DNA of 64,000 nt, from the NCBI GenBank assembly GCA_016946835.1, contig JACVTC010000017.1:662001-726000 (forward strand), in the 5' to 3' direction. This DNA comes from Neocallimastix lanati (nom. inval.). Lineage: Eukaryota; Neocallimastigomycota; Neocallimastigomycetes; Neocallimastigales; Neocallimastigaceae. The notes beneath the pieces are model-generated. The model was not told the DNA's origin and did not search any database. It was given only the letters and a program-made list of their open reading frames with translations. The first letter of the stretch is position 1. Each line of letters begins with the position of its first letter. This document shows, one piece after another, positions 49,736 through 63,717 of the stretch. The position numbers and the translations under genes were made by a program.

Positions 49736-52029
49736 AATTAATTATTTTAATACTCCTGATTGTTTGAACCAAAAAAAATTTTTTTTTTAATGTTCTGTTC
49801 TTATCGTGAAATGTAAAAAACAGGAATTAACCTCATATTCTCTGGAAATAAAAGTTTATAATTATCTTTTTCATGAATTTTAGTTATTTTATATGGGATG
49901 AGAAATTGTTCAGACAATTTAAGCGAAAGTTATTTGCTGAAATAAAATCACTGAAGTAAGACAAAATCGCACTCCTTAAATTCAGAGTCATTTATACATT
50001 TGTTGCCCCAAAATTTTTTGAAATCATTTTTAGCTTCTTCAAAATGTTGTTTCATAACAGTAAAATAATTATCCTAAATCTTTGAAAAATCAAAGGCAGA
50101 TTTATTTTGAGATTAATAAATAATTAGTTTCAAAAGGAGAAGTATTAACAGAGCTATGCTTAGAATTGTTGTAGCCATCTCCCAGAAAGGAAGGAAAAAC
50201 ACCAGTCATGTTGAGCAGAGGAACAGTAATATTGAAGTATTGAAGATATTGCTTAATGACGACATATCACTCTCTCTGTTCTTTAGATTATTAGTGATGA
50301 CTATTGTGAGCAGAGTTTCAATATGAGTTTCAATATCAAAGCATAAGGAGATCCAAAATAATGAGGAAAACTGCAATCAATGGTCAGAAATAATGATCCT
50401 AAAAAATCTGTCAAACCAGAAAACATTAATGAGTAAAAGTTTAGTGTTATTTACTTCTGAATTTTTAAGGTATCTTGAATAAAAAGCTAAAGGGTGTAAA
50501 AGATTGTCATCATCAGATACTTGAGAAAGTATGCATCTTAAGCCGAAGTCACTTTTATCAATTTCAACTATATATTCTTTGTTCCAATTCGGGTAAATAA
50601 GAACCTTGAGTTACAAAAGGAGTTTTCTAATTTTTTAAACGTATCATCAGCTTCTTTGGTCCAAATAAATTTTATATTTCGTTTTAATAAAGGGAACTTT
50701 AAATTGATTATGCTAAAACTTTATGATCCATTAAAAGACTCCATCAATCATTAATTTTGAGGATGGGATAACAATAAACTGAAAGTGTTTACATTGAATC
50801 TTCTATAGTCGACGCAAAGACGATGAAAACCATCCTGCTTATGGGATTCCAACAAGGAATTTGACCTATGGATGAAACCTTTTTCAAGATTTTCTTTTAA
50901 ATACTTCTCGATTCTTCAATTTCAGCATACATAAGAGAATGCATTGGCCAGAGATATAATTGATCTTCAGGAATCAGTTTGATTTCTATTTCTATGTCAA
51001 AAGGCCTATGTGAGGATAAGTTATCTGCTTTCCTTGAATCGAAAACTTCGATTTCTTCATTATTTAACCAGAATATTTTTAAATTTACTCTTGTTAATAA
51101 GCTCTGTTAATTCGGAAGACAATGCAGCGGCGCAGACTTCCTCTACAATAAGAACCCTTCTCATTAAATCAGTTTAAACATTATCAGGCCATTTGATTCT
51201 GGAAGTGTAACGAAATCTTCAGTCAGTAAAGTTAAAACTATGATCACAGCTTCATGTGTTCGACTCACACTTCAACCCATTTTGCAAAAATTCTTTATTT
51301 TTGTAACGAAGTCTACATATAATAATTTAATTATAATTAATTTTATAATTAAATTATTACAGGTTCGATTTACACCTATTTTGCAAAAGTAATTATTTTA
51401 TTAATCATTAATAACTTCTTCAATATTCTTTCTATTTAAAATTATAGAAAGTTAAGGATTCTTTCTGTTTGTAATTTAGTCGAAATGAATTTTGAAATTT
51501 TATTTTAGAAAATATATTATTATTTTTTCTATAAGATCTATGTTCATCAATTTAAATTATTTCTTAAAACTTTATATTATTATTTATTAAAAATATCTTT
51601 CTAAATCTTTCTCTAATATTATTAATATATTTTAAAACTGTTTTTGCAATAAAAGTATAAATAGTACGAACTTCACGAATGAAAATATTTTTCTTCGTGA
51701 TTTTTTAATTAACTTTCAAATAATTTGAAATATTACATCGGTTGATTAATATTAATTATTATTTTAAATCTTTAAATACTAATAAAACTTGTTTTAATAA
51801 GATATATTTTATTTCTCTCTCTTATATACCGACCTATTGTGTTACCTTTTCCCTTATAGAACTCCACGAGAGTTTCTACAAGTTCATATTCCTTCATTGA
51901 ATCAGGTTTATTTGACTTTGGTATTTTACTTTAAAAATAATTTATTTTTTTTAAATCAAATATAGAGAATAAATTAGTACAGTTTAAGAGTTATTATTAT
52001 AAGATTATTTACTTATAATAAAGAAAATA

Positions 52030-52215
52030 ATGCAAATTTAACAAAATTATAAAATAGAATTTAAGATAAAATTAAAAATAAATTTGAAAAATGCATATCT
52101 TTGATTATTTGAAATTTATTTTGAATTTAGTTAAAAAAAATAAAGTTTATTAATAATTTTTATTATTTAATTTAAAATAATAGCTCTTAGATTTTTCTAA
52201 AAACATTGAAAATTC
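52030..52215. repeat. Direct repeat flanking gypsy relic, right
   Basis: Partner of 49545-49735. Homology does not extend in either direction, so these are partial LTRs at best. Confidence 0.65.
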
Positions 52216-52597
52216 AAAAGTATTTATTGTAATTAATAATTTAGTAAAAATGAGGTGTACTAATCTAGAAATAAAAGTCTTAATAAAAAGATCAGCAGAA
52301 AAACCTAAGACCAATATCTTAATTATTTACAAATCATTTTATCAAAACATCAAAACCACTATTGAATTTAGTAGTAATATCAAATGATAAATTTCTTTAA
52401 TATTAAATTAAATTTATAAAAATTACAATGTTATTGATTTTAGAAACATTAATATAAATAATAATATAAATAATGGGATTGTTAATGATCTGCTTACAAT
52501 AAATATTCTCTTATGAAGTAAAATAACCCTTAAATTTTAATATATAACTATCCTTTTAAAAACAAAACCAAATCTTAAATAAGAATTATGATATATA

Positions 52598-52672
<75 letters not shown>

Positions 52673-52762
52673 CAATTATATTATATTATTATTATTATTA
52701 TTATTATATACAATTATATTTTATTATTATTATTATTATTATCATTATTATTATTATTATTA

Positions 52763-52840
<78 letters not shown>

Positions 52841-52985
52841 TAATTAATTAATTAATTAATTAAAAGTATTAAATATTATTCTGAATTGTAATAATAACAT
52901 TTATTTTATAATTTTATATATATATTGAAAAATACATACAGTTTATTATTAATTTTGAGTTTAAATTTTTTATTAAATTTATTCA
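52216..52985. other. Intergenic with ATT microsatellite
   Basis: Mostly the ATT repeat listed separately, flanked by featureless AT-rich DNA and a TTAA run at 52838-52863. Confidence 0.7.
52597..52834. repeat. ATT triplet microsatellite
   Basis: About 240 bp of ATT/TTA units with a few interruptions (TATACAATTATATT twice). The Leu/Tyr/Ile-only open frame here is repeat translation. Confidence 0.95.
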
Positions 52986-52989
52986 AATT

Positions 52990-53955
52990 AAAGGTTAAAT
53001 TTTGTTTTTTATTTCCAAATCTAGTCCCTTCTTTTCCAAGAACTGTCATGAATTTTTTATTAAAAGTTTTATTATCATCAATTCTTTCACATTTTGTTCC
53101 TTCATGCCATGGCTCAGCTAAATGACCCCCACGAACAAATTCACATATATCATCAAATATATATTGCTTTCCTCTTTTTGAAGCTTCTTTGTTCTAACAA
53201 GAAACCCAAAAACCACAAGCTTGAAAATTTATGAAAATAAATGGACTCGTACTAAAAATAGTGGCTGTTTAGACATATCACCATACATAATAATTGCATT
53301 TTAATTATTTAAAAAAATAATTTAAAAAAAATATTCAATAATTACATGATATATTCATAATTTAATCTAAATATAATATATAATATGAAATTTAAACTTA
53401 TATTATATTAATAATTTATATATATTACTTATTATTTAGTATTTATTAAAATATATAAATATATTATATTAAATGTATATATTATATAATTAAGTATTTG
53501 TAATATGTGTTAATCAAATGTAATTGTTTAATTATTAGATATTTAAATTGACTCAAATAAACGTGTAATTCCAGAAGTAGACTTCCCACTAACACAATTT
53601 AGAGCTAAACGAACGGGACTACCTAAACTTTCAACAAGCTCACGAGAAAAATTAGTATGTAAATCTTCTTCTTTTATAACCAATGTAGCACCAAGTTTAT
53701 ATAATTCTCCAATAACCTTATTAAAATATGTCTGTTAAATATTTAAATTAAAGCAATTTAATTGATATATCATTGTTCTAACTTTCATATATATCAGCTA
53801 TGTAACTTATGTAAAATTTAATAATTATATGTACAAACCAGTCACGAATGACATCAATAGTTTTAATACCCCCAAGCCTTAGCTATTTGAATAACATACT
53901 GACCAACTGCACTATTTTTACCATTTTTAATAACGATATCACCTAATTATATATA

Positions 53956-53998
<43 letters not shown>

Positions 53999-55222
53999 TA
54001 AAATTATTATAGATATTGTTACAGCTTTAATCTTAGAGATACCATATTTACTAATTTTTTGTAATTCATTTTCAGTACGAGCAGCGAAGGTTTGCCAGGT
54101 ACCCCTTATATACATATGTATATATTATTAATATTTATTAATATAAATATAACATTAAAAATTTAGCTTTATTAAAAATTGTTAAAAAATATACATATCC
54201 ATAATATATATATATATATACCAAAAGCTTTAGTATCCGGAATAACCCAATCACCAATAGTCATATTTTTAATCTTTGAACCAGCAGCTACAACTTCAGC
54301 AACACCTTCATTACCTCCAATAGCACCATATCCTCTAAATCTTGGTTTAATTGGATAAACACTTTTGATATATTAATTTATTGTATTAAGTAATAATAAA
54401 AAAATGAAAAAACAAAAATAAAATAGAAATAATTTATATTTTTAAAAACAATTAAAATGATACTATATATATATATTTGTAGCTTATAACATTAATACAT
54501 TGTCTCACTTGAAATCATCTATTTAATAAATGAATAAAATATAGAAAAACCAAATAAAATAAAAATAATAATACCTTTAATTTGATTAATATCAAAGGGA
54601 TTAATTGAGGCTGCTAAAAATTTTATTAAAACTTCATTATCTTTAATTCTTGAAATTTTAAGTTCCTTTAAATTGATATACAAATTTTCATTAATGAAAT
54701 ATATAAATTTAAATTTATACATTTACTAAATTATATACTAAGTTATATATTCATAGAGTTTAATATAATAAAATGAAATTAAATTAAATATACAAAGTAA
54801 ATATAGATTAAAACTTGTATTACAAAAAATTGTAATACTATTGGTAAATCTTAAATATGCTTGTTATTAAAACGAAAAAAGCATATCTATATGTATTTTG
54901 TTTTCTTTTTATTTTTTACTTATTTTGTTTTGTTTTGAAATGTTTTGCTCCCTTTTTATTATATATTCATTTATTTATTTATTTATTTATTTATTACTTA
55001 TTTATTTATTATATATTTATTTATTCATTTATTTAATAAATATATATAATAAAAATAAAAAAGTTACCTTAAAAATTCCTTTGGTTAATAGTATCTTGAG
55101 AATACCATAGTTTTTAAAATTGTACTATAATAATTAGCTAATTTTAATGAAGATAATGATATTTTTGGAGATGAAATTGCACCTTTAACTAAGACATTTT
55201 TTAATGAAGATGGAGTGAACAT
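52990..55222 (-). pseudogene. Pseudogene copy of mitochondrial enoyl reductase (MECR)
   Basis: Aligns exon by exon with the intact gene at 57200-59422. Exon 1 (from 55222) keeps the presequence-like start but has an in-frame TAA where the intact copy reads HGKPK. Exon 2 (near 54665-54575), exon 3 (near 54350-54240), exon 4 (near 54110-54025) and exons 7-9 are recognisable. The positions for exons 5 and 6 (VNPPT and [13 protein letters not shown]) are missing, replaced by an A-run near 53960-53994. The last exon has a frameshift near 53255 and a stop before NKEASK. The conserved splice positions show it arose by DNA duplication, not retrocopying. Confidence 0.88.
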
Positions 55223-55684
55223 CTTTTAATTTTAATTTTATTCATATTCTACTCTGTATTTTATTTTTTCTACTATTTATTTTATTTTATTTTATTCAAT
55301 CTGTACTTATATTTATATTTCTACTATTTATTTTATTTTATTTTATTTTATTTTTATTAATACTTTATTATTTTATTTATTTTATATTACTTTACTATTT
55401 ATTTTACTTTATCTTCTTTTTTTTTTTTAATAATTTTTAATTATTATAAAAAAAAATATTAATATATTATTTTTATTTCATTAATATTAGGTTTATTAAA
55501 TATTGATATTAAATTTTTTAATTAACAAAAATTTTTAAATATTTTGATATAAACTCCAGCAATTAATTATTTCAAAATTAATTAGATATTTAAATCAAAT
55601 TATATAATATTAATAAAATTAAAAATCTTTTATATTTAATAGTTGAATTTTAAATATATTAACTATAAAATGGAATATTAGATT
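55223..55684. other. AT-rich intergenic with TTTTA blocks
   Basis: Short ATTTT runs at 55280-55360; no gene. Confidence 0.65.
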
Positions 55685-56640
55685 TTTTTTTTTAGACTTA
55701 GAGAAAACTTTATTTAATATATATTAATAATAAAATTACATGATTTAAATAAAAAAATAAAATTCATGAAATAAAATTATATAATTATAAAAGTGCGTTA
55801 AAAGCAATAGTTCCAACTTTTCCCATTCATCGATGATAATATCGCGTTCATTATTGCGAGTAATAATTTCAGTATTAGTGTTATCAAATGAATCTGTATC
55901 AGATCTTTCACCGGGAAGTGAAAATCCATGCCTTATCATCTCGAGTGTCAACGTTCTTAGCAACGATAGATTCAACAAAACGTCATTTCATCATCAATCT
56001 AAAAAATCGACAAATTAACGGTATTACGTTTGTTAGAAACTCCGCATTCCCCACAAAATACGGTACAGTCGACGAATTGAACTTTGTTTAAAAATATTGT
56101 CAACTAATTGTCTTTGTTCCCCATCATTAAATTTTCTCTTTTCATATATTGAATGCCCGCCAAGAAGAGCACTCAATATAAAATAATAAATATTATTACC
56201 ATAATCCTTTTCTGAATCTAAAGAAACATCCAAGAATTTTTTTTCAATTATCATAGCAAACTTCAAAAAGAGATCATCTAAAAAAAGTAGAGACTTATTT
56301 CTGTAATTTTTCAATTCTTTACAGGCAAAGATCCAGAGAGAAAAGCTAGGTACACTAACGCCACAACATGGGCAACATTTAAGACAATCTTCTGAGACTA
56401 TTTTTTTTTTAATGGAAATACTAATGTCAAATTTAAAACCACACCTAATTCGAGAAATCCAAAAGAACCCTAATTGATACTTAGGATATTAAAATGTTAA
56501 GTTTTTGATTTCTAAAATAAATCTAAAATCATTCTCCTTGTAAATAATTGGTTTTTTAGCTTTTGATGGTTTTAAAGCATCTCTTTCCCAATAACTTTTT
56601 TATTTCACTTGATTTTTTACCATTTAATTTCTTATGGAAT
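55685..56640 (-). mobile_element. Decayed LINE 3' fragment, copy 3
   Basis: The minus strand encodes pieces of a LINE C-terminal region: a zinc-knuckle-like CLKCCPCC with SLWIFACKELKNYR (near 56390-56300), then LDDLFLKFAMIIEKK, LSALLGGHS, NDGEQRQLVDNIFKQ, and after frameshifts DEWEKLE near the end. The last motif matches DWEKLE of copy 2, and both share a 3' tail with TTTCATG and AATAAAGTTT. The longest frames are 56314-56033 and 55978-55745. The upstream RT domain is absent (5' truncation is usual for LINEs). It lies between the enoyl-reductase gene and its pseudogene. Confidence 0.8.
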
Positions 56641-56805
56641 ATTAGATAAAATTAATATTTATTCATTTTTTGTTTAAACTAGATAAAAATGATAAAAATA
56701 ATTTCATTTTAAAAAAAAAAAAATGTAATATTATTTTATTATCTAATTTGTCATTATCATGATATTAATATTATTTTACAATTAACTCAATTTTTATTAA
56801 TTACT

Positions 56806-56836
<31 letters not shown>

Positions 56837-57199
56837 TTTGTTTGTTTATTTATTTATTTATTTGCTTGTTTGTTTGTTTATTTGTTTATTTATTTATTTA
56901 TTTATTTATTTTGTTTATTTATAAATTTTTATTATACTTATTTTCTTTTTTTCTTTTTTTTTTTTTTTTTTCATATATGATATATATTTTTTTGTTTAAA
57001 CTTTTATTCGTTTAAAATTGCACCTTTTTTTTTTTATTTCAATTTTTTTTTCTTATGTTATTATTATTGTAGTAGTTAATTTATTAATTATATATATGTA
57101 TATATCATTATTGCTATTAATTTTAACTTTATACATTTAGTTTTATTTTTTATAAACTATTTATTATATATATATTATTTACTTCGAATATTATTCTTT
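56641..57199. other. Intergenic with TTTA/TTTG tetranucleotides
   Basis: A TTTA-rich tetranucleotide array with TTTG variants at 56803-56925, then T-runs. No gene. Confidence 0.75.
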
Positions 57200-58070
57200 T
57201 TATTCGAAGGTTAAAATTTGTTTCTTATTTCCAAAACTAGCACCAGCCTTGCTAAGTGCTTTTTTGAATTTTCTATCTAAAGTTTTGTCATCATCATTTG
57301 CTTCCCATTTAGTTTCTTCATGCCATGGTTCGGACAAATAACCACCACGAATAAGTTCACAAATATCATCATACATATATTGTTTATCTTTTTTTGAAGC
57401 TTCTTTATTCCAACGTGAATTCCAATAACCACAAGCACGTAAATTCTTGAATATAAATGGGCCTGTACCGAAAGTAAGAGGTTGCTTAGACATACCACCA
57501 TAGGTAACAATAGTAGCATTGTTACTATAATATATATTTAAAAAAAAAAATAATAATAATAATAATAATATATTTAATATTAAAAAATTAATTTAAATAA
57601 TAATATTTGTTACTTTCTTAATAACATTAATAATAACAATAATAATAAAAATTACCCAAGTAAACGAGTAATCCCGGAAGCAGACTTTCCACCAACACAG
57701 TTTAAAGCTAAACGAACAGGATTACCTAAATTCTTAACAAGTTCACGAGTAGAATTAGAACGTAGATCTTCTTCCTTAATAACTAAAGTAGCACCAAGTT
57801 TATGTAATTCTCCAGCAAGTTCATCAAAATTTGGTCTAATTTAAATTTTTGATATTTATATTGTATTAATATAAATTTTTAAATATTTATAAATCAGAAA
57901 ATAAGTACCTATCACGAATGACATTGATAGTCTTTATTCCCCAAGCTTTTGCAATTTGGATAACAGATTGACCAACAGCACTATTAGCACCATTTTGAAT
58001 AATAACATCACCTATACAAATAATAATATTTTTTATTATATTTATTTTTAAATAAAACAATATTAAATAT

Positions 58071-58116
<46 letters not shown>

Positions 58117-59422
58117 GATGATTTGCCTACCTTTTTTTAAATTAACAAAGTCCTTTAGCATTCTATAAGCTATTAATTAATAAATTAATTAATTCTGTGT
58201 ATATTATTATTATTTTTTTTTTTAATATATTCAATAATAAATTATAATAAATATATATATATAATATTATTCAAACCTGTTGGTGGATTAACCTATAAAT
58301 ATTAATAATAATAATAAAAGAATAAATATTTTTATATCAAAACTAAATAAATAATAATAATATTCCTGTTTTATAATATAAAATGAAATAATAATTACAG
58401 AAATAGTAGCAGCACTAATTTTTGAAATATTTTTACTAATTTTTTGTAATTGATTTTCAGGACTAGTAGCAAAAGTTTGCCAGGTTCCTTAAAAAAATCA
58501 ATTTATATTAATTAGAATTAATTTTTTTTTTTTTAAAAAAAAAAAAAAAAAGGAGAAAAAATGTATTAAAAAACAATAAATTATAAATATTTATAAATAC
58601 CAAAAGCTTTAGTATCTGGAATAACCCAATCTCCCACAGTTAAATTCTTTACCTTAGAACCAGCAGCAACAACTTCTGCAACACCCTCGTTGCCACCAAC
58701 AGCACCATATTTCTTAAATCTTGGCTTAATTGGATAAACCCCTTTATTTAATTAAAATCATTTTCGAAATTTTTTATTTTTATTTATGATAATTATTATA
58801 ATTAATATTAAATCATTTGATGTAGGATTTAATTTTTCACTTTTCAAATTTAATTATAAAATTTTACTCATTCTTATTTTAATATATACACACATTAAAA
58901 AAAATATAAATAAAATTAAATAAAATAAATTAATAATTAATTACCTTCAATTTGATTAATATCAGAAGGATTAATTGGTGAAGCCAAAAATTTAATTAAA
59001 ACTTCGTCTTCATTAATATCTGGAACTTTAATTTGTTTTAAACTAGTTTAAATTAACAATTAAAAATATATATATTAAATAACTAAATAATATTTCATCT
59101 AATTGATTAAATAATAATAATAATATCAAGTAAAAAAAAAAAATCATAATTATAATTTATAATTTATAATTAACATTAATTTTAATTTATTAATAATAAA
59201 ATATAAATATAAATATAAATATAAATATAAAAATAAATACAAAATTATTATTGTAACAAAATAATACCCTAAAACATCTTTTGGTTTACCGTGCTTCTCA
59301 CAAATCATAGCTTTTGATATAGTACTATAATTATTAGCTAATTCTAAAGAAAACAAGGCTAAACCTTGTTTTGAAACATTCTTAGCTAATGTATTCTTTA
59401 ATAAAAATTGTGTAGAAAGCAT
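57200..59422 (-). CDS. Mitochondrial-type enoyl-ACP/CoA reductase (MECR/Etr1), nine exons
   Basis: NADPH-dependent trans-2-enoyl-thioester reductase, the last step of mitochondrial type II fatty-acid synthesis, a source of octanoate for lipoate. 381 residues from exons 59422-59268, 59042-58945, 58741-58601, 58487-58399, 58292-58277, 58169-58131, 58011-57909, 57835-57656 and 57524-57200; phases all match. Residues 1-~37 look like a targeting presequence (Leu/Ser/Lys/Asn, no acidic residues early). Family hallmarks: [13 protein letters not shown] with the likely catalytic Tyr, GGNEGVAEV, the nucleotide-binding [15 protein letters not shown] and [26 protein letters not shown] and C-terminal KKQILTFE. 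Exon 5 is only 16 nt. In a hydrogenosome-bearing fungus the organelle would be the hydrogenosome, an inference. A degraded copy lies next to it. Confidence 0.92.
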
Positions 59423-59810
59423 TTTATAAAAAATTTTATTGACAATAATAGAATGAAAATAAAGATTTATTTTTAATAAATTATAATAATTATTATTATA
59501 TAAAATTTTATTTAATATAAATTTAATATAAATATTATTAAATTATATAGCAATAAAAATTAATAAATAGTTATAACATTTATAATGTATTTTCCACCTA
59601 ATTTAATCTTATAATTTTTTAAATACGTCTTATTCCGATTTATTCCATTATAATTTTTTTTGCAAATACATAAATTTTTATTAACTTGTCAATAATAAAT
59701 AGTTTAATTACAAACATATTGGATAAATTTAAATATGTATCCAATATAATATTCAAATACTATCTATTACGGCTCATGTCTATGTATATATATTCAACTA
59801 AATTATAATT
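59423..59810. other. AT-rich intergenic
   Basis: Upstream of the enoyl reductase; no gene. Confidence 0.65.
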
Positions 59811-60035
59811 TTTCTGACTTTCATGCAATTGCCAAAGGAGCTAGTACGTATCTCATAGGGTTAGATTATATTGATCTTGCTTCAAAGGAGGTCTCCAAGA
59901 AAAAGTCTACTAAAAAATTCTCAGCAATAATATGCAGTTCAGAGCGCCAATGCTGAACACTGTAAGGCCGTCCTGCAGAGACATTATATGCCTATACGAA
60001 CGCATACAGAAGTGTTGTAATTACCTCAATATAAA
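59810..60035 (+). repeat. Dispersed repeat family B, copy 4 (3' part)
   Basis: Matches 38130-38360 and the reverse complement of 10370-10650: GAGCTAGTACGTATCTC, GGGTTAGATTATATTG, AATTCTCAGCAATAAT and GCGCCAATGCTGAACACT, then a CCTATACGAA(C/A)GCATA block shared with the 38 kb copy. It lacks the poly-A end. Confidence 0.8.
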
Positions 60036-60932
<897 letters not shown>

Positions 60933-61755
60933 ATTGTAAGTGAAGAGAATAAAATATACTAAATAAAAAATTTAATTTATTTCTTTATAACTAATAAATA
61001 ATAATTTTTAATTTAAATTTTTAATAGAATTAATTGGCTCTCTAAAAAAAAAATAAAATTCGTAAATTGAAAAAAGAAAAAATTGTAAAAAAGTTTATTA
61101 CTTGTGTAATATATAAAAATATTGTGTTAATGGATTATTTAATATTAGTATTGATTATTAATCATAAAAAGCAATTTGTATTAGGAATTTCTTAAATTAA
61201 ATATAATTTAAAGTATTTGGTTAATCAAATTAAAAGTAAATTTTAAGAAAGTGTGTATTATAATATTCTATTTTCATAAATATTATAATTATTTTATTGG
61301 TTGGTAAGATATATAGTTTTTAATTAAAGTTTAAAAGTATTTTAGGGATTTTTATTTTTTTTTGTTTGTTTCTTTTGGGATTAATATTATTTAGGGGCAA
61401 TTTTGTTTTTTATTTTTATCTTGAAATTGTCATATTACAATGATATATTTAAGAAGTGAATTTTTTTATATAATAAATAATTTTAAAAATTTAAAAACAA
61501 AAATTTTATATAACAAATAATTTTAAAATTTAAAAACAAAAATCATTGTGAAGTTAAAAATAATTATTATATTACAGTATAATAATGCCCTAATACATTG
61601 TACCATTATTTTACTCTATTTTGTGTTTTATTTTATTTGTTTATTCTTTTATCTTTTTTTCTTTTTATTACATGTATTTTATTTAATTAATAAAGACGAA
61701 ACCTATACACAGGGTTTACATTTTTTGTTTTTTAACTTTAATTTTTATTTTTGAT
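60933..61755. other. AT-rich intergenic
   Basis: A segment with unusually many G and few C on the plus strand (about 61100-61440) but no credible reading frame. Around 61480-61545 a TATATAA(C/T)AAATAATTTTAAAA block occurs twice. Confidence 0.6.
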
Positions 61756-61862
61756 ATATAATATACTTTCCACCTACATGTATTTTTTATAATAAGATTA
61801 ATAAATTTATGGAAGTGTATTCTCTTCCATAAATTTATTCCTGTCTAAAAAAAAAAAAAAAA
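61756..61862 (+). repeat. Repeat family C, copy 3, with 16-bp hairpin
   Basis: CCACCTACATGTATTTTTTA, then a perfect inverted repeat: 61800-61815 pairs with 61824-61839 around an 8-nt loop (TGTATTCT). It ends CCTGTCT and about 17 A. Only this copy has the full right arm; the 44.6 kb copy goes straight from TCTTCC to CTGTCT. Confidence 0.75.
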
Positions 61863-62229
61863 ATTAATTTAATCATATCCTTTCTATGAATTAGCAATAA
61901 TTGCCGCTTTAAAAAAAAATTTTTTTTAATAAAAATTACCAATTTTTTTTTTATAATATCATATAATAAATAAATAAAAAAAAATAAAATAATTTTAAAA
62001 ATTTAAAAATATTCAGAAAGTTTCCATTTACTCTTTTTAGATTATGTTTTGTTTAATAATCAAATCATTTCTAGTGATTATAAAAGTAAAAAATAATAGA
62101 CAAATTAAATAAATTTCCATAAAAAAAAAAAAAGTAATTGTAAACTTTTACTGGGATGGAGATATGGTATGAAAATCAATCAAGGCTAAGACTTATAAAA
62201 ATAATAAATTTGAGAAAACTAGAGAAAAA

Positions 62230-62690
62230 GTAGTACTAGTGATAATGAAAATAGAAATAATAATATTAGTAATAGTACAAATAATAGTTGTGGATAGGTC
62301 AATTGGTGAAAATGTGTAAATATTAGTAATCTTCTGAATAATGAATGTGTAAATATATACGTAGTGTGGTACCGATTATACAACTTCCTTCATAGTGAAA
62401 GAGATACTGACATTATTGATTTAAATTATAAAAAGAAATGGGATGTTTTGTTTAAGAACTAAATCATTTATAATGATTATTTTAAAACGCCATTCTTGAT
62501 GCAATCTGCGGCTCTCTATACAGAAATTATGACTAGAGTTAGTACTCGACAAGGGTTGCTATTCTGACAGCATTAGTGCAAACTAACTAGGAGCGTCAAT
62601 GTAGTAAGACAGGCAAGCAGGGCCAATGTCTTTGAAGGAGTAGACCATAATTTCGGGGTCGTGCATTTCGCAATGTGGCTTATAAATTTT
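62230..62690 (+). repeat. Dispersed repeat family A, copy 2
   Basis: Collinear with 7965-8520. It ends in TCGGGGTCGTGCATTTCGCAA, which resembles the left end of the MITE found beside copy 1, so a decayed relative may sit here too. It lacks the long A-runs of copy 1. Confidence 0.7.
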
Positions 62691-63717
62691 TAAAATAAAG
62701 CCATACATTTTAATTATATTTATATATATATGCGCAGAAATAATATTAATAATAATTGTAGTCTTAGGTAAATACTAAAACATTAAATATCGAAACGTAG
62801 GATTCTGAGTTTAATATTTTGTATATTGTAGAACATTTTCTTACCAATATTATACAACTTTTTGGGTTTTTTTGATATAAATTTGAATGATAATCTCAAT
62901 TTATATGAAGATACCATTAATGAATAAATATAGCATTATAATTTTAAAACTCATTATATATATTTATATATATATATTTTTATTTTTTTAAAATCATTGG
63001 AATATTTCTTTTCTCTTATATAATTTATATTTAATTATTAATATATTTTAGTTATTTTAAATGTTTTTTTTTTTATTTTTAATTTATTAAAATTTATGAA
63101 ATATTTTATATTTAATTATTTGTTACTCTATTAATATTTATCTACTTAAAAACTTTTTAATAAATAAAAAATTTAGTATTATGACCAATTTTAATCTAAT
63201 CCTTAATTATTATTATGTTTATATGTTATTTTTTCCTTTTTTGACTATTAAAACATTTTAAAATTATTTAAAAATAACTATAAAGTATTTATTAAGTATT
63301 ATATTATTAATAAAATTTATATCTATATAATAATCCTTTTTTTTTATAGTAATATTGGACATAAACTAATAAAATATACATTTTATTATTAAGAATTAGT
63401 AATGTAAATATATATATATATATATTTTTTTTTTAAATATTAGAATTGGTCAATCATCAATTTAAAAATGTATAACTTTAAAAAATTCAAATAATAAAAT
63501 TATATTAAAATCAGTATTATTTTAATAAATAAATACAACAAATATATAGATAAAATTCTTATAAAATTCTTTAAATTGTTACAATTATTTATCTTAATAT
63601 TTTAAATTACTTTTACTATTATTTTATTTTATTTTATTTTATTTTTTATTTTATTTTTCATAATTAAATATATTTATTGATTTATTTAATTGAATATAAT
63701 ATATATTTTTTTATTAA
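62691..63717. other. AT-rich intergenic, upstream of Dis3-like gene
   Basis: TA and T-run elements, ATTTT run near 63620-63650. No other gene seen. Confidence 0.65.

Larger units (their letters stand above)
49545..52215 (-). mobile_element. Ty3/gypsy LTR retrotransposon relic
   Basis: Minus-strand pol fragments in order: linker SHRPFDIEIEIKL (near 50990), reverse transcriptase start EKYLKENLEKGFIHRS and LCVDYRRFNVN (near 50890-50790), RNase H VEIDKSDFGLRCILSQ and LAFYSRYLKNSE (near 50570-50460), integrase YNNSKHSSVNTSPFETNY (near 50170) and its C-terminal YKITKIHEKDNYKLLFPENM (near 49870). The YVDD region and most of the integrase core are deleted, and frameshifts are frequent; it is dead. 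A direct repeat of about 190 bp at 49545-49735 and 52030-52215 brackets it and may be LTR remnant. Confidence 0.8.

Noticed and set aside
51202-51274. tRNA-like segment (7-bp end pairing, TTCGACT loop)
   Set aside because: The pairing of the ends and the T-arm overlap each other, there is no A-box or anticodon stem; left as a possible primer-binding-site neighbourhood of the gypsy relic.
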